Source: Dugong dugon
Taxonomy: Eukaryota > Chordata > Mammalia > Sirenia > Dugongidae
Reading direction: 5' to 3'
NCBI GenBank assembly: GCA_030035585.1
Contig: CM057480.1
Coordinates: forward strand, 7,619,001-7,683,000
DNA length: 64,000 nt
The notes under the pieces are model-generated. The model ran no database searches. It had not been told where the DNA came from and saw nothing but the letters and a program-made list of their open reading frames with translations. How positions within the stretch are numbered: position 1 is the first letter of the stretch; each line of letters opens with the position of its first letter. Positions 31,150 to 43,231 of this stretch are shown piece after piece. A program made the translations under genes and the position numbers.

Positions 31150-31345
31150 AAATTATTAGATGTTTGCTTGGCTGCTAACTGAAAGGTTGGTGGTTCTTAC
31201 CAAGCCAGCAGCTCCGCAGGAGGAAGACCTGGGAATCTGCTTACATAAAGATTACAGCCAAGAAAACCCTATGGGGCAGTTCTGCTCTGTCACGTGGATT
31301 GCTGTGAGTTGAAATGAACTCAACGCCACCTAATGACACAGTAGT
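31150..31345 (+). mobile_element. Extended AfroSINE type A, 5'-decayed
   Basis: ggctgctaactgaaaggttg, agcagctccgcaggaggaag, tatggggcagttctgctctg, aactcaacgccacctaatg. Confidence 0.82.
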
Positions 31346-32164
31346 TAATGGCAATAAAGTTCACCAGAAAGTGAGGCTAGTGTGTGGGCTGGCTGACTAG
31401 CCAGGTATCTTCATTCTGTGGACTCCACAGATTATCCTTGGAAGAATCATCCCTGAATTCAGTATCCAGGTTAGACTGAATTTGTGCTTTTCTTATGACT
31501 AGAATATTGCTGAGCAAAACTATACATAGGGAAGGATATCTATCTCTCCCTCTCTCTGGCTTGCAGAAAATTCACCTTTTGCACTCAGAAGGAAGCTAAG
31601 TGAAAAGTTACTTCATGTCACAGGTGGTTCTGTGGCAGAACAGGCTGTCCTGCCTGATTTTTATCCTCATGTGGCAATTTAATACAAGGCGCCTTCCTGT
31701 AAGTGCTCTTAGCCCTCAAGATAATAAAATATTTTGGGTACTGAGTGAGTGGACAAGGAGGGAGTTTGACCAAGTTCATCCCGTGGCACTGAAGCCACCC
31801 TCGTTATCTGTGTTTTGTGATCTTGTTCTTGGTGATGTCTGCAGAGTATAAGGTTCCCCCATCCCCCTGCAGTGGCGCAGTCTCTCATTTCAGGATGAGA
31901 CAGAGATTCTCCTTTATTTAAAACCTGGTCATCTTGTGTTTTCAGCGGAAGCAGGCTACTCTTGTTACCCACCCCCCACCCCCATCAGTTACCTGTATGT
32001 TACTAAGCTGCAGGTTTAAATACTATAGTTTCCTTGCTACCCAGCTTCCCTAGCCACTTCTCTGTCATCCTGCCGGGACCTTAATCATTTTTTATTACAT
32101 TCATCTGAATTTTTCTAGCTCTTCCTTTTTGCATCTACTTTTATTTTAGAGGTTGAGCATTATA
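31346..32164. other. Unassigned sequence
   Basis: No recognised repeat or supported exon. Opposite-strand open frames near 31.6-31.97 kb overlap. Confidence 0.4.
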
Positions 32165-32640
32165 AGCTGTCCTGTCTATTAATTACTGTATAACAAAACT
32201 TCTCAAACTTAGCAAACATTTATTTTGCTCAGGAATCAGCAGTTTGGGCAGGGCTTAGCGGGTGGACTTGTCTGGGTGAAGGATGGCTTGAATGCTTGGG
32301 GACAGGAGCCGCTGAGGGCCCGCAGGCATTTTCCTGTCTTCGTGCGTTGTTAGGACCTCTCCATTTTAACTCTTCAGCTTGGCAGCATCAGGGTAATGAG
32401 ACATCTTATGGGGCAGCCCAGGGCGCCAAGAGCAAGTGTTTCTGGGGACAGGAAGTAGATGTTGTCAGTTTCTTAAAATTAGGCTTGGATATTGGTGCAC
32501 TGTCATTTCCATCATATTTTACAGGTCATAGGACAGTTACAGAGCACCCCAAGATTCAAGGGGAGAGGATGTAGGCCCCAATCCCTCAATGGGAGTAGCA
32601 GAGAATCTGCAGCATCTTAATCTACCAGGCAAACCATCTG
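32165..32640. mobile_element. Old interspersed repeat, family not assigned
   Basis: attaattactgtataacaaaac ... gcaaacatttattttgctc ... cactgtcatttccatcatat has the layout of a widespread mammalian LTR-like repeat seen in antisense, but I cannot name it with confidence. Confidence 0.5.
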
Positions 32641-33080
32641 TGTATCTTATGTACGTAAATGAAGCCTGAAGAACCCCATATCCCTTCCTTTATCCTTGGC
32701 TTCTAGGATGTGGACCCTTGAAGCTACGTTTTTTGTGTTATAGTGTTGAAGATTATTCTATTTTTTACTTTGTGTTGGTGACTTAGTGCAAAGAGCTATC
32801 CTGTATATATTCCAAGCTCTTGGCTTTGTTTTTCAACGTGGCAGCCCAGGCAGCGTACTATAGCTGGTCTGGCCTCGTAGTTGGGATGCCTGTCCTCTGT
32901 GGCTACCCGGAGTGGTTCCAGTCCTGTAGGATTTTGTCACGCACACGGAGTCTGCCCTGCACCCTTGGACTCCCTCCTGCCATCTTTAACCTATTCTAGG
33001 GTCAGAGAGGCTCGGAGGAGACGTTGGCTGAGAGCGTAGGCTCTCTCAGAGATTCTGGCTCAAGGTTATTTAAACCTTGA
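32641..33080. other. Unassigned sequence
   Basis: No recognised element. Confidence 0.4.
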
Positions 33081-33096
33081 ACAGTGACCGGGCCTA

Positions 33097-33298
33097 GGAG
33101 CCCAGGTGGTGCAATGGTTAAGCGCTTGGCTGCTAACCGAAAGGTTGGCGGTTCAAACCCACCCAGCAGCTGCATGGGAGAAAGACCTGACAATCTTCTC
33201 TCGGAAAGATTACACGCTAGACGACCCTAGGGGGCATTTCTCCTGTCGCATGGGGTTGCTATATGTTGGAATCGACTCAAGGGCACCGAACAACAACA
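33097..33298 (+). mobile_element. Extended AfroSINE (A/B hybrid)
   Basis: ggagcccaggtggtgcaatg, ggcggttcaaacccacccag, gagaaagacctgacaatctt, tggaatcgactcaagggc, then an (aac)n tail. TSDs acagtgaccgggccta (33081-33096) and acaatgaccgggccca (33299-33314), 16 bp. Confidence 0.92.
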
Positions 33299-33419
33299 AC
33301 AATGACCGGGCCCAGTGCGTGCACCCATCTTGCTGTGCCATAGTTCTTTCCTTGGATGGCACAGTTCAGTATATACATGCATATGTGAGGAAACCTCACC
33401 CTTATTGAATGTCAACTCG

Positions 33420-33592
33420 TCTTCCTGAATCCTTACACTGTGAAGTAGGTTTCACTCCCACTGTACAGATAGATGAGGGCATGGAGGCGTAGAGGGGCTA
33501 AGACATACGCTTAAGCTCATGCAGATGGCAAGTGGCCGTGCTGGAATTTGAACCTATGGAAGGCTCATTTCAGAGCCCTACTCTTAACCACG
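33420..33592 (-). mobile_element. MIR SINE, antisense
   Basis: actgtgaagtaggtttcact, gatgagggcatggaggcg, ctggaatttgaacctatgg. Confidence 0.75.
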
Positions 33593-33894
33593 TGCACACA
33601 AAGCCCGACATGCATGCCCCTGTCCCCGCCCCACCTGTTTGCCTCCATTTCTAGATAGTGACGAGGCAGGAGTGGCGCCCACAGCATCTGCACGGATGGC
33701 TCATTTTATATGTAATTCCCAGGTTGTATTTGGTATTAAAAGACAACAACGGGAAGTTTTCGTTTTTGTAGCTTTCACTTATATTAACACTTTGTTTTAC
33801 AGAAAAAAAAAAATGGCAGAGGAAAAAAATCCCAACAACTCTGCCTGTGCATGTAGGTAATAAATGAATAACTAGCGTGGGCTACAGGGCTGGG

Positions 33895-34060
33895 TACAGA
33901 CGTACATGAGGGATTGAATCTGTGTTCTGGGTCCACAGGCTGCTGTGTGACCCCTGAGTGGGTATTGACCTTTGTTACCACCTGTGAAATGAAGGTGCCA
34001 GGCCAGGTCACCAGCTCGAAGATGCTTTGATGGTCTTTAAATCAGCGCTTGATGCCACAG
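33895..34060 (+). mobile_element. MIR SINE, sense
   Basis: gggattgaatctgtgttctg, gctgctgtgtgacccctgag, cacctgtgaaatgaaggtgc. Confidence 0.7.
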
Positions 34061-35044
34061 TGACAAGGACATGATACGGTTTCTTTCCGAAGGTTATTCT
34101 TCCCTCCATTTGCTTTCATACTTTTTATAATAATTCTCCCTGGTGCAAGGATATACGGTAGTCTTAAAATGGGTCCATGAAGAAAAATTTCTGCATTTTT
34201 ATTTTCGGAGAGGTTGTGTATATATATATATATGTAATTCCTTATTCCTTATATTGGAGAGATTCTAATATAAAACATACAATGTGTGATTTACATTGGT
34301 TATCTAGTAGGGATGAAATAAGAATTATACATGTAAACAAAAACTTGTGCCCTATAATTTTGGGAGAAAAAATAGAACTTACATCATTTTAGTACAGGTT
34401 TTTATCTCCAATGTAAGAGTTCTCTGACATGTTATCGCGGAAATCATTTTTTTTCCCCTGTTGTATAGCTGCTCCAGCATACCTCCGGAATAAGCATCAG
34501 ACAGTTTAACACTGAGGAGAATAAGGGGAGGTGAGGTGAGGGATTTCTTCCTGACAGAGAAATTATCCCAGGAAGGCATTTTATTTAGAGTTTTACTAAC
34601 ATTTGGGTGCATAAATCATAGGAGTAATACTTCATAATTACACAGTGCCTTTCGTTTGAGGTTCTAAAAAGAATTTATAGACCAACTCGTGAGATGTGAC
34701 AGTACTATTAAACTCTGTGCTTGGAATATGTTGACGGAGAAAATTCCAGAAGCAGAATTTGGATGTGAGGAAAGCACCAGCCGTGGTTGTGCCTTCCAGC
34801 CCTGCCTTGGGGGAGGCATGGGAGTTCACTGGCCATCGGATTGTGTCTGTCATAACAGCTCGGCCGTGTGCGATTTGGAGTTATTTACCTTTGTCCAAAG
34901 GTAATTCTATATTAACTATTTCTTTAATCAAATTAGGTTACTGAATTGTTAATAAATGCACATGGACCAAATGTAGAAGGTACGTGCATATCTGTAGAGA
35001 GAGATGATGGCCATATGTTGACATAAGTCTTCCACCTCCTCTCC
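34061..35044. other. Unassigned sequence
   Basis: No recognised repeat apart from short AT runs. Open frames on both strands around 34.6-34.9 kb lack supported splice sites. Confidence 0.4.
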
Positions 35045-36160
35045 CCCACCTCCTACCCTGACCAAAAGCAATCACTGTGACAGCTTCTGGTGTGTTCCAT
35101 ACGTGTATCAACATATATGCTTCTATGTACCTGTATGTGTATGTATATTCTTAGGTTTAAAAAATAGATATTCTCATTTTAACAAACACCAACTCTACAG
35201 TTTATTATACACACTGTTATATACTTGGTTATGTTATGTGCTTTGCTTTTTTCGTTTGGAAATAGGTCATTATCAAGGACTGCCTTATGTAAGAACCGCC
35301 TCTCTCATTTTAGTGTCTGTAAAGTGCTCCATTGTATGGATAAACCCTAATATACTTCTCAGCTTCTCTCTTGATGAACAACTACGGTGTTTCCAACATT
35401 TTGCTCTTATAAACAGTGCTCTAAGGAATAGCTACGTCCATGGGTCATTTCACAAAAGTCAGGGTGGATCCCTAGGCACGGTACATGGGTGGAGACTTGC
35501 CCGATGGAACCATTTACGCCACTCCCGAGATGTTTGGGGGTGCCAGTTTTCTTATATGGACTAACTGTGCTATTCAACTGTTTGACATTTGTCATTTGGC
35601 TAGGAGGACATGGTACCTTATAATTTTAATTAAAATTTAAATCAAAGACAGCTTGTCTAGTTCTAAAAACACCACTGTGCCACCACCCTATCAGCATTTT
35701 TATTACGATTGCATTAACTTTATATACTAAGAACTGACATCTGAATGATATCCTTGTCATGAGTATGGGAGCATAGCTATTCATCATTCAACTCACTTTG
35801 GTCTTGTTTTGTGTCCCTCAGGAGCATTTTAAAGTGTATAGATCCTACATGTTCCTTTTAATTGCCCAGTGTTTTATCCTTTTGGTGGTGGTTGCAACTG
35901 AGTTTTTTTTTTCTTCCCACTTTCTATCTGATTTAGTGACGTGATTGGGTGACTTTTAAATAGGGAGGCTATTGTGTTCTGTGGGTTGAATTTGTTCCCA
36001 GAAATCTAAACAAATTCTCTTATTGTTTTATTGTAGTTGCCCTGTGTACCTTGGGTTTTTAGGTATAAACTCTTATCTGTTGCAAATAGTGATAATTTTA
36101 CCTCCTCCTTTCTGATACATATTCATTTTTTTAATAATTACATTGGCTGGTATTCCCAAG
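35045..36160 (-). mobile_element. Old L1 3' part, antisense
   Basis: aaagtgctccattgtatgg, ttcagcttctctcttgatg-type text, cttataaacagtgctctaagg, acatttgtcatttggctagg, ataggtataaactcttatctg: antisense L1M 3' region. The 153-codon plus-strand frame at 35103-35564 lies entirely in this LINE. Confidence 0.8.
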
Positions 36161-36307
36161 ATAATTTTAAATTGCAGTGGCAATAATGATCTTCCTTGTG
36201 TTAGTTCTGATTTTGCTGAAAATGCTCCTGGTTTCCCCACTGAGCATGAAATACACATATATATATTTACTTGGCTAAGCGTTTTTAGAAATTTAAAAGA
36301 GAAGTTA

Positions 36308-36560
36308 CTCATTCCTTCATTTGGTAAATACTACTGCAGGCCTGTGATGTCCCAGGCAGGATTCTAGGCTTGTGGGGGTGGGGGTGGGGGTACAGTGGGA
36401 GATGAAACAGAGACAGACCCTTTGCTGTTAAGAAGCTTAAAAGTCTAGTGGAACAGATAGAAACAGAAATCAAATAATTAATAATTGTCAGGTTCTAGGA
36501 AATAACATAAAGCAGGATGGGAAACAATGTGGGGAATATAATTAGGATGGTCAGAGAGGA
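36308..36560 (-). mobile_element. L2 3' end, antisense
   Basis: ctcattccttcatttggtaa, gtcccaggcaggattctagg, gaaacagagacagaccctttg, gtctagtggaacagatag. Contains (gtgggg)n at about 36374-36392. Confidence 0.8.
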
Positions 36561-37368
36561 ATGTAAATTTTTCAAGTGTCGTTTTATAACTTCTGTCTTT
36601 TTGTTTTTATTTGAAAATTTGAATGCATTAGATCTTCTCTGGGCCCCACTTCTGTCCCACAAGTCTCCAGCATTTTTCCCAGCTAGGGGGACTTGAATGC
36701 AAAGCCAGCGATTGATTTGCCCTCTGAGTCCACTGGTTGGTATTTGCTTGTTTTCATATTATATTCCAGGGCACTGATTGCTTAAGAAATGAACTGAATT
36801 TGTTAGAGAGCAGGGTGATTTATCACTTTGAATGGAGATACTGTTGCTAAGGCAACTGGCTACACTCGGGGACCACAATCTCCTAATGTGACACCTGACA
36901 AGATCTCGCATCCTTGTGAGCCTTCCCTGGCCGCCATCTCTCCTTGTCTTGCTTCAGACCAGGGAAGCCTTTGTGTTACCTTCTCTCTCTCTGCCGGCTC
37001 CTGGGACGCTGGACCTTTGTCTCCTCTTGCTCCTCCTCCCTCCAGTCCCCTGTCGCTGTTAACTTGCCAGGAGGATAGGAGTGGGGGGGCTTATCGCTTG
37101 AGTCTCGCTGACGGTACAGGTTGAGTGTGGAGTAATGACTCTTTTTTCTCCACTGTACCACGTGGATCCAGGTGACCAATCTTGAGTGACACTCAGGATT
37201 GTCGTAGCTAGTTGCTCAGCTGACCAAATCAGGGTGGAAATGCAGACCTTCATTCTTTATAATTTGGGGCAAATGGCTCTCCCATCCTCTGTGGTGTTCT
37301 TTGTCCATAAAGACAAAGTTATTAATGCATTATGACCTACCATCTGTACTCCAATTCTTAAATAATTT
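36561..37368. other. Repeat-free stretch with an X-box motif
   Basis: No transposon recognised across 0.8 kb, unusual for this window. The left half (36700-36860) is AT-rich and surrounds the motif at 36843; the right half is pyrimidine-rich. Confidence 0.45.
36843..36856. promoter_or_regulatory. RFX-type X-box motif
   Basis: gttgctaaggcaac is a 14-bp near-palindrome (half-sites gttgct and ggcaac, 2-bp spacer) fitting the X-box bound by RFX factors. Match by eye only; function not shown. Confidence 0.5.
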
Positions 37369-37582
37369 CTTAGGAGCCCTGCTGGCACAACTGTTAAATA
37401 CTGCAAGTACTTGGTCACATGGTCTTGCCTCTAAGTGAGGGTGAGACTGGGCAGTGCAGGCTCTAGCTGGGTAGCCAAATGCCCTGCAAAAAATAAGGGA
37501 GGGAGGAAGGAAGAACGAGGAAATGGGTAATAGGGGAGAGGTAGCAGCCTCTGTTCTCTTTGTATAATTCAAAGAAGTCTTT

Positions 37583-38008
37583 TGTCTTAGTTACCTAGCA
37601 TTGCCATGACATAAAACACCACAGATAGGTGGATTTAAAGAACAGAAGTTTATTTTCTCACAGTTCTGGAGGCTAGAAGTCTGAATTCAGGGTGTTGGCT
37701 CTAAAGAAAGATCTTCTTTTGTCCCTTTAGCTTCTAGTAGCTGCCAGCAATCCTTGGCGTTCCTGGGCTTGTAGATCACCTGCCTGCAGGGTCACAGGGC
37801 ATCGTCCCGTATGTGTGTGTCTGTGTCTGTTCTGCTCTTTTTATAAGTTGCCACTTAGAAGGGGTTAGATTTAGGACCCACCCTGCCCTGGTATGACCTC
37901 ATGAGCATAAAAAAGAAAACCTGTTTTCAAACAGGGTCATGTTTATTACAGGTGCACGGGTTAGGCCTTCAACATAACTTTTTGGGGAACACAGTTCAAT
38001 CCATAACA
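37583..38008 (-). mobile_element. ERVL-MaLR LTR (MLT1-like), antisense
   Basis: tgtcttagttacctagcatt, tttattttctcacagttctgg, gcagcaatccttggcgttcc-like text, and ttcaatccataaca at the edge. TSDs tcttt (37578-37582) and gcttt (38009-38013). Confidence 0.87.
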
Positions 38009-39374
38009 GCTTTGTAGAGCACCTTGAGAAATGGTTTCCATACCTTCAACCTTACCCCTTGCTACCTGTCAGGGAATAATGTCTAGCCCCTAAAAGCAGA
38101 GGGGGGATTGTCCAGTCGGTACTCTATGGCACGAGAAGTTGGTGGGGGATTTCCTAGCATAATACACCGTTGTGGGCATTCATGGCTCTTAGTCTCTAAG
38201 CTGGTGCTTTTCTTCCCTTGCAGTGACATTTGCTGTCTCTTGTAGGAAGACCTTTCTTGATGTTGCCCTGGGTCTTTGCCTACAGTGTGAACGAGGCCAC
38301 AGCTGTAGATCTGATCCCTGCGGGGGTAGACCCCAGGAGGCTAGTCCTGCTGATGGAGGCCTCTGCTTGGAAGTTGACTTCTGATTGGCCCTCTCTCACA
38401 GTAAACACTCAGAAATGACCTGATGCAGATTTGCATCTGGCCAGCAGGCAGGTGAAAGCCGGAATCTCTAGAGTGTTGGGGTGGCAGGAGGCTATAATCT
38501 GCTCTGTGGGTCAGGGTCATCTTTTCATGCCTGTTAATCCTCCTTCTGTTCAGGTGGTGTCGGCAGCAGCTGCTTGTCTCTGTAGGAAACATCAGAGGCT
38601 CGGGGATTGGAACGCTCAGGTCGCCTCGTCATGGAGCTATCCATGCAGTCCTAAATGGACTAGTTTAGTCACAACTAAAGAAGGAGAGTCCCCCTCCCAT
38701 GCCCCTAGAAAGTTGCTGGTTCTCTGTGCCTGACATTCAACCTCCGGGGGCCCGTAAGAAAGTGGAGATGGCTGAATCTTAAGCTCCCCAGTTCTGCTAA
38801 ACGGCCCGGTTATGGAAAGGCCAGTCGTGTTATCTGTATCTATAAGGAGCACTTCAGAGGTTAACTTTCTTTTTTGGTCGGGGGACAGCGAAGGATTATT
38901 TTATGCTGAATTAAAATCTAAGAAAATCAATAAAGCCTGAAGCACGGTTCTTATTTTAGACTCACGTCAGAAAAACCTAATAGAGAATGCTAAATGGCAT
39001 GAAAAACTGAATTGTTCTGATAACCTTTTCTTATTATAGACTCATAATTTTGATGCCTTCTTAACTGTTATCAGTACGGTTTTCTTTTTTTAAATAAAAT
39101 GTGAATGCGTAACATAAGTTTTTATAGCATATTGAATTTCATAGTATGGCTATGAAATTTAACTTATTCCCCAAATGTAGTCCATTAGATGGCTTTGCTT
39201 GCTGTAAACCAGTGTGGTTTTATGATGATTGCTTATTCCTGTAAGCAGTGGTGTTTTGCCCACTCATTTGCTTTCAGTAAGAGAAAGTGCTTGGAAGGAT
39301 GGAAAAGAAAACAGTTCTTAGATTGAAGATTTAACATTAGTTGGCAGCCTGTGGGTTTAAGTTCTTTTTATTAC
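38009..39374. other. Unassigned single-copy-looking sequence
   Basis: 1.4 kb without a recognised repeat. Several overlapping open frames at 38.2-38.85 kb on both strands. An AG at 38245 after ttgctgtctcttgtag could be an acceptor, but no convincing donor or peptide follows. Confidence 0.4.
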
Positions 39375-39785
39375 TGTCTTAGTCATCTAGTTCTGCTATA
39401 ACAGAAATACCACAAGTGGATGGCTTTAACAAATCTATTTTCTCACAGTTTAAGAGTCTGGAAGTCCTAATTCAAGGGGCCAGCTCTAGACAAAGTCTTT
39501 CTGTCTGTCAGCTCTGGAGAAGATCCTTGTCTCTTCAGCTTCTGCTTCCTGGGTTCCTTGGAGATCTCCATGTGTCTTGGCATCTGTCTTACCCCATCTG
39601 TCTTCTGCTTGCTTGTTTAATCTTTATATCTAAGAAGATTTTATTGACTCACGATACAGCCTACACTGTACCCTGTCTCATTAACATGACAAAGACAACC
39701 CATTCCCAAATGGAATGATAACCACAGGCATAGAGGTTTGGATTTACAACGCATATTTTTGGGGGACACAGTTCAATCCATAACA
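39375..39785 (-). mobile_element. ERVL-MaLR LTR, antisense
   Basis: tgtcttagtcatctagttctg, tattttctcacagtttaag, gggacacagttcaatccata. TSDs attac (39370-39374) and attat (39786-39790). Closest in layout to the LTR at 18307. Confidence 0.9.
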
Positions 39786-40394
39786 ATTATCATATTCATT
39801 AGGGATTGGGGCCCGGGCCATGCTGGATGGCTGGGGCATCTATATGACAGGCTGGTGTCTGGACTGGACCAACAGGTTTGAGACATATCATTACTAGCTT
39901 TTCTCTGTTCTCCCAGACGCTTGGGCTATAGTTGTCCTTGGGTGTGATCCGAGACAGCATCGTACAAGAAACCTTGACGAGAAATGTTACTGCTTCCTTG
40001 TCACATCAGGCTCATTTGTTGACCTGAAATACTGTTATGATCCCCACTAGGAAAAGGACAGGAGACAATGTGGAAGGACCTTGCGTTTTAGAGATATCTG
40101 GTTCATACCCAGAGTGCTCTATGCTTAGTGCCTCATCATCATGTGATTCCCATTGCTGTGAGAAGTTGGACAATCACTAAAATTCTTTATCTGCTCAAAA
40201 CTCCTTGCCCTCACACCCTTTGTATGACCAAATTGAACCCAGGCAGAGGGCATTAGAGAAAATAGCACTTTTTCTTTACAGGGTTAAGCTTTAAGGTTGT
40301 GCAAGCTTAGGAATTGGGTGATGTGGAGCAAGCCCCTTAAGTTCCTTGAACCTTTGTTTTCTTTCCCATTAGAGGAGGTTGATACATGTTTCTA
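39786..40394. other. Unassigned sequence
   Basis: No recognised element. Confidence 0.4.
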
Positions 40395-40590
40395 GCTATC
40401 ATTTCATGACTGCTCACCATGTACCAGGCACTGCACTGAAGACTTACTCCCCTTCACCAGCAGCGGCTTGAGCTGTGCCCTACCATGATCCTTATTTTAC
40501 AAACAAGGAACTGCAGGTGTGGAAAGGTTAAGTAACTTGCCTCAAGGTTGTGTAGATAATAAATGTGGAGCTGGAATTCAGGCTTGAGCT
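40395..40590 (-). mobile_element. MIR SINE, antisense
   Basis: accatgtaccaggcactgca, ccttattttacaaacaagg, aggttaagtaacttgcctca, gagctggaattcaggc. Confidence 0.82.
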
Positions 40591-40904
40591 GACTGCCTTC
40601 TGGGCCCACACTGGGGACTGTGGCTAATCTGAGACTAGGACCCAGATGATGAAAATGCCTGGCTGACGTACCTCTCAAGAAGAGTCAAATGAGATCAAGT
40701 TTGGGAAGAGCCTTGCTTGTGAAAGACCTTGTGCCATCCACCTTAGGTTGGCAGTTCCTGCACTTCAGACGCTAGCTCTTTGTACAGAGAACTTGAAGAA
40801 GCCTGCTCCACCCCCACCCTCCATCAAATAGAGTAGAAAGTAGATGGGACCTCTTTAAATGTTGACTTTGTTGGAACTGAGTATAGCATTCTGCAGGGTA
40901 GATC

Positions 40905-41618
40905 GGCATGGTCCAATAGAAGTAGAATGTGAGCTACGTGTGTAACTAAAAACTTCCTACTAGCCGCGTTAAAAGTAAAAAGAAACGGATGTAATTTTAA
41001 TAATGTATTTAATCCAATATATCCAAAATGCTGTCATTTCAACGTGTGATCAGTATTAAAAATTATGAGAGATTTTTTCTTTTTTCATATTGTTGTTACT
41101 AGTTGCCATCGAATTGGCTTCAACTCGTGGTGACTCATGTGCAACAGGAGGAAACATTGCCTGCTCCTGCGCCGTTTTCCTAATCAATGGTATGCTCAAG
41201 TCCGATGTTGTGGCCACTGTGTATTTTGAGTGCCTTCCAGCCTAGGGGACTCATCTTCCAGCACTATATCAGACAATATTCTGTTGTGATCCATTAGGTT
41301 TTCATTGGTTAGTTTTTGGAAGTAAATTGCCAGGCCTTTCTTCCTAGTCCTTCTTAGTCTGGAAGCTTTGCTGAAACCTGTCCACTATGGGTGACTCTGC
41401 TGGTATTTGAAATACCAGTGGCATAGCTTCCAGCGTCAAAGCAACATATAAGCCACCACACTATGACAAACTGACAGATGGGTGGTGGTTTTTCATATTA
41501 AATCTTGGAAATTCAGTTTATATTTATACATACTGCATAACCTCAGTTTAGACCAGCCACGTTTCATGTGCTCAGTAGTGCCATGTGGCTAGTGGCTACC
41601 ACATTGGACAGCGTAGAG
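40905..41618. mobile_element. hAT-like non-autonomous DNA transposon, split by SINE C
   Basis: Left terminus ggcatggtccaataga and right terminus acattggacagcgtag are inverted around gtccaat. Interior: ctactagccgcgttaaaag, atatatccaaaatgctgtc, ttcatgtgctcagtagtgcc. Layout is that of a common mammal-wide MER-class element; the subfamily is not assigned. Interrupted at 41092-41488. Confidence 0.65.
41092..41488 (-). mobile_element. SINE C, headless form, with exact TSDs
   Basis: Antisense C of 397 bp, from gttgttactagttgcc to gacagatgggtggtgg. Identical 11-bp TSDs tttttcatatt at 41081-41091 and 41489-41499 prove that the element begins, in sense, at ccaccacccatctgtcag with no tRNA part. Confidence 0.93.
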
Positions 41619-41764
41619 GTAGATATATGTCTTAAGACAGCCTTCCAGGCAGCTTCTTGTTTCTTGGCTCAGAACCTGCAATGATTTGTGTAAAAGTGGA
41701 CATTGTTTCAGTTCACAAAACAGACTCTGAATGTATGAAAGAACGGTAGCTATTATTTTGCCCA

Positions 41765-41885
41765 CTGTTTACCCACCCCCCTTCCCATTTCACAGACGAG
41801 GCATGATGGTCAGGCAGAAGTCTGAGGTCAGTCATAAGAGTTACTGGCTTTGCCGGGACTCGAACCCAGTTGAACTTCCTTGATG
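41765..41885 (-). mobile_element. MIR SINE fragment, antisense
   Basis: cccatttcacagacgaggca ... gccgggactcgaacccagt. Confidence 0.7.
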
Positions 41886-42466
41886 CACTGTATTGTAGAA
41901 ATGGCAAAAACCGACCGTGACTCACCTCAGCGTTCATATAGAAGGGCTGTGTTTTTATTTTACGTATGTTCTTTTATGTGGAAAAATGGCTGTAACCTTC
42001 TGCAGGGTTTGCAGAAATTGTAGAAATGGAAACATCCTCTGAGATCAGCTGGTTCAACTTCATTTTCTCTCCTGGGCCCTGAGGATCAGGGAAGTTAAAT
42101 GGGTTTGTGCGAGGTCATGGAGTTGGGGCTCTTGACTTGCAGCCATTGTTTTGCCATCGCAATAAGAGGATCAGCATGGGTATTGGTGGCTTTAAAACAC
42201 CACAGAGTAAAGGGGGGAAATTCCATCTATGTGCTGAGGCTTATTAATTTGGTATATTAACTTTTTATGCTTTTTTTTGAACATTCAACTTGAGTTTCCT
42301 CCTGGCCCTAAAGTAGTTTGCCAGTTTTGTTCGTCTCTCTGGGAAGATCCTGTGTGAGAATGAGGCAATTTTTTTTTTTTTTTTTTTGGTTGGGGGAGGC
42401 AGGGGAAGGGTCAATTACTGCTTGGAAAGACCATGAATGAGGTTGACGCTTTCTGTGTTGGAACGC
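41886..42466. other. Mostly unassigned; old repeat trace near 42000-42130
   Basis: gatcagctggttcaacttca ... gggaagttaaatggg ... gaggtcatggag recalls an old mammalian repeat also seen near 50890. T-run at 42369-42387. Confidence 0.4.
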
Positions 42467-42986
42467 TGTCTTGGTCATCTAGTGCTCCTGTAACAGAAAT
42501 ACCACAAGTGGATGGCTTTAACAAACAGAAGTTTATTCTCTCACAGTCTAGGAGGCTACAAGTCCGAATTCAGGGTGTCCGCTCCAGGGAAAGGCTTTCT
42601 CTCTCTGTTGGCTCTGGGGGAAGGTCCTGTCATCAATCTTCCCTGGTTGAGGAGCTTCTCAGCGCAGGGACCCCGGGTCCAAAGAAGGAGCTATTCTTTT
42701 GGCTCTTGTTTCTTGGTGGTATGAGGTCCCCATGTCTCTCTACTGGCTTCTTTCTTTATATCTCAAGAGATTGACTTAAGACACAACCTAATCTTGTATA
42801 TTGAGTCCTGCCTCATTAACATAACTGCTGCTAACCCTACCTCGTTAACGTCATAGAGATAGGATTTTACAACACATAGGAAAATCACATCAGATGACAG
42901 AATGGTGAACAGTCCCACAATACTGGGAATTATGAACTAGCCAAGTTGACACACATTTTTGGGGGGACGCAATTCAATCCATAACA
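42467..42986 (-). mobile_element. ERVL-MaLR solo LTR, antisense
   Basis: tgtcttggtcatctagtgct, aagtttattctctcacagtc, gagcttctcagcgcaggg, gccaagttgacacacattt, ttcaatccataaca. TSDs aacgc (42462-42466) and aatgc (42987-42991), differing by one CpG-type transition. Confidence 0.93.
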
Positions 42987-43063
42987 AATGCCTAAGGTCA
43001 AAGCCCCTGGTGGGTGGTGTTCCCATGTCAGGAGGGTGGTCGGCTCTAGGAAATAGTTTATGG

Positions 43064-43231
43064 CAGTGGTTCTCAACCCAGGTGTTTAGCAACGTCTGGA
43101 GACATTTGCTGCTGGCATCTAGTGGATAGAGGCCAGGGATGCTGTTAAACATCTTGCAACATGCAGGACAAGCCCCACAAATAAGAATGATTTGCGTCAA
43201 AACGTCAGTAGTACCGAGATTGAGAAACCTC
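43064..43231 (+). mobile_element. MER5A (hAT-Charlie, non-autonomous)
   Basis: cagtggttctcaacccagg at the left end, gtctggagacatttgctg, tggcatctagtggatagagg, ccagggatgctgttaaac, and the right end gattgagaaacct. About 165 bp, the usual size. Confidence 0.9.

Noticed and set aside
35103..35564. 153-codon plus-strand open frame
   Set aside because: Lies wholly in antisense L1 3' sequence; Cys/Leu/Ser-rich chance translation.
37369..37396. 5' head of a SINE A (aggagccctgctggcacaac)
   Set aside because: Only about 28 bp match before unrelated sequence; could be a severely truncated SINE but is too short to support.
38230..38733. Possible exon after ttgctgtctcttgtag at 38245
   Set aside because: An acceptor-like sequence exists, but there is no convincing donor in frame and the peptide looks unconstrained; frames overlap on both strands.
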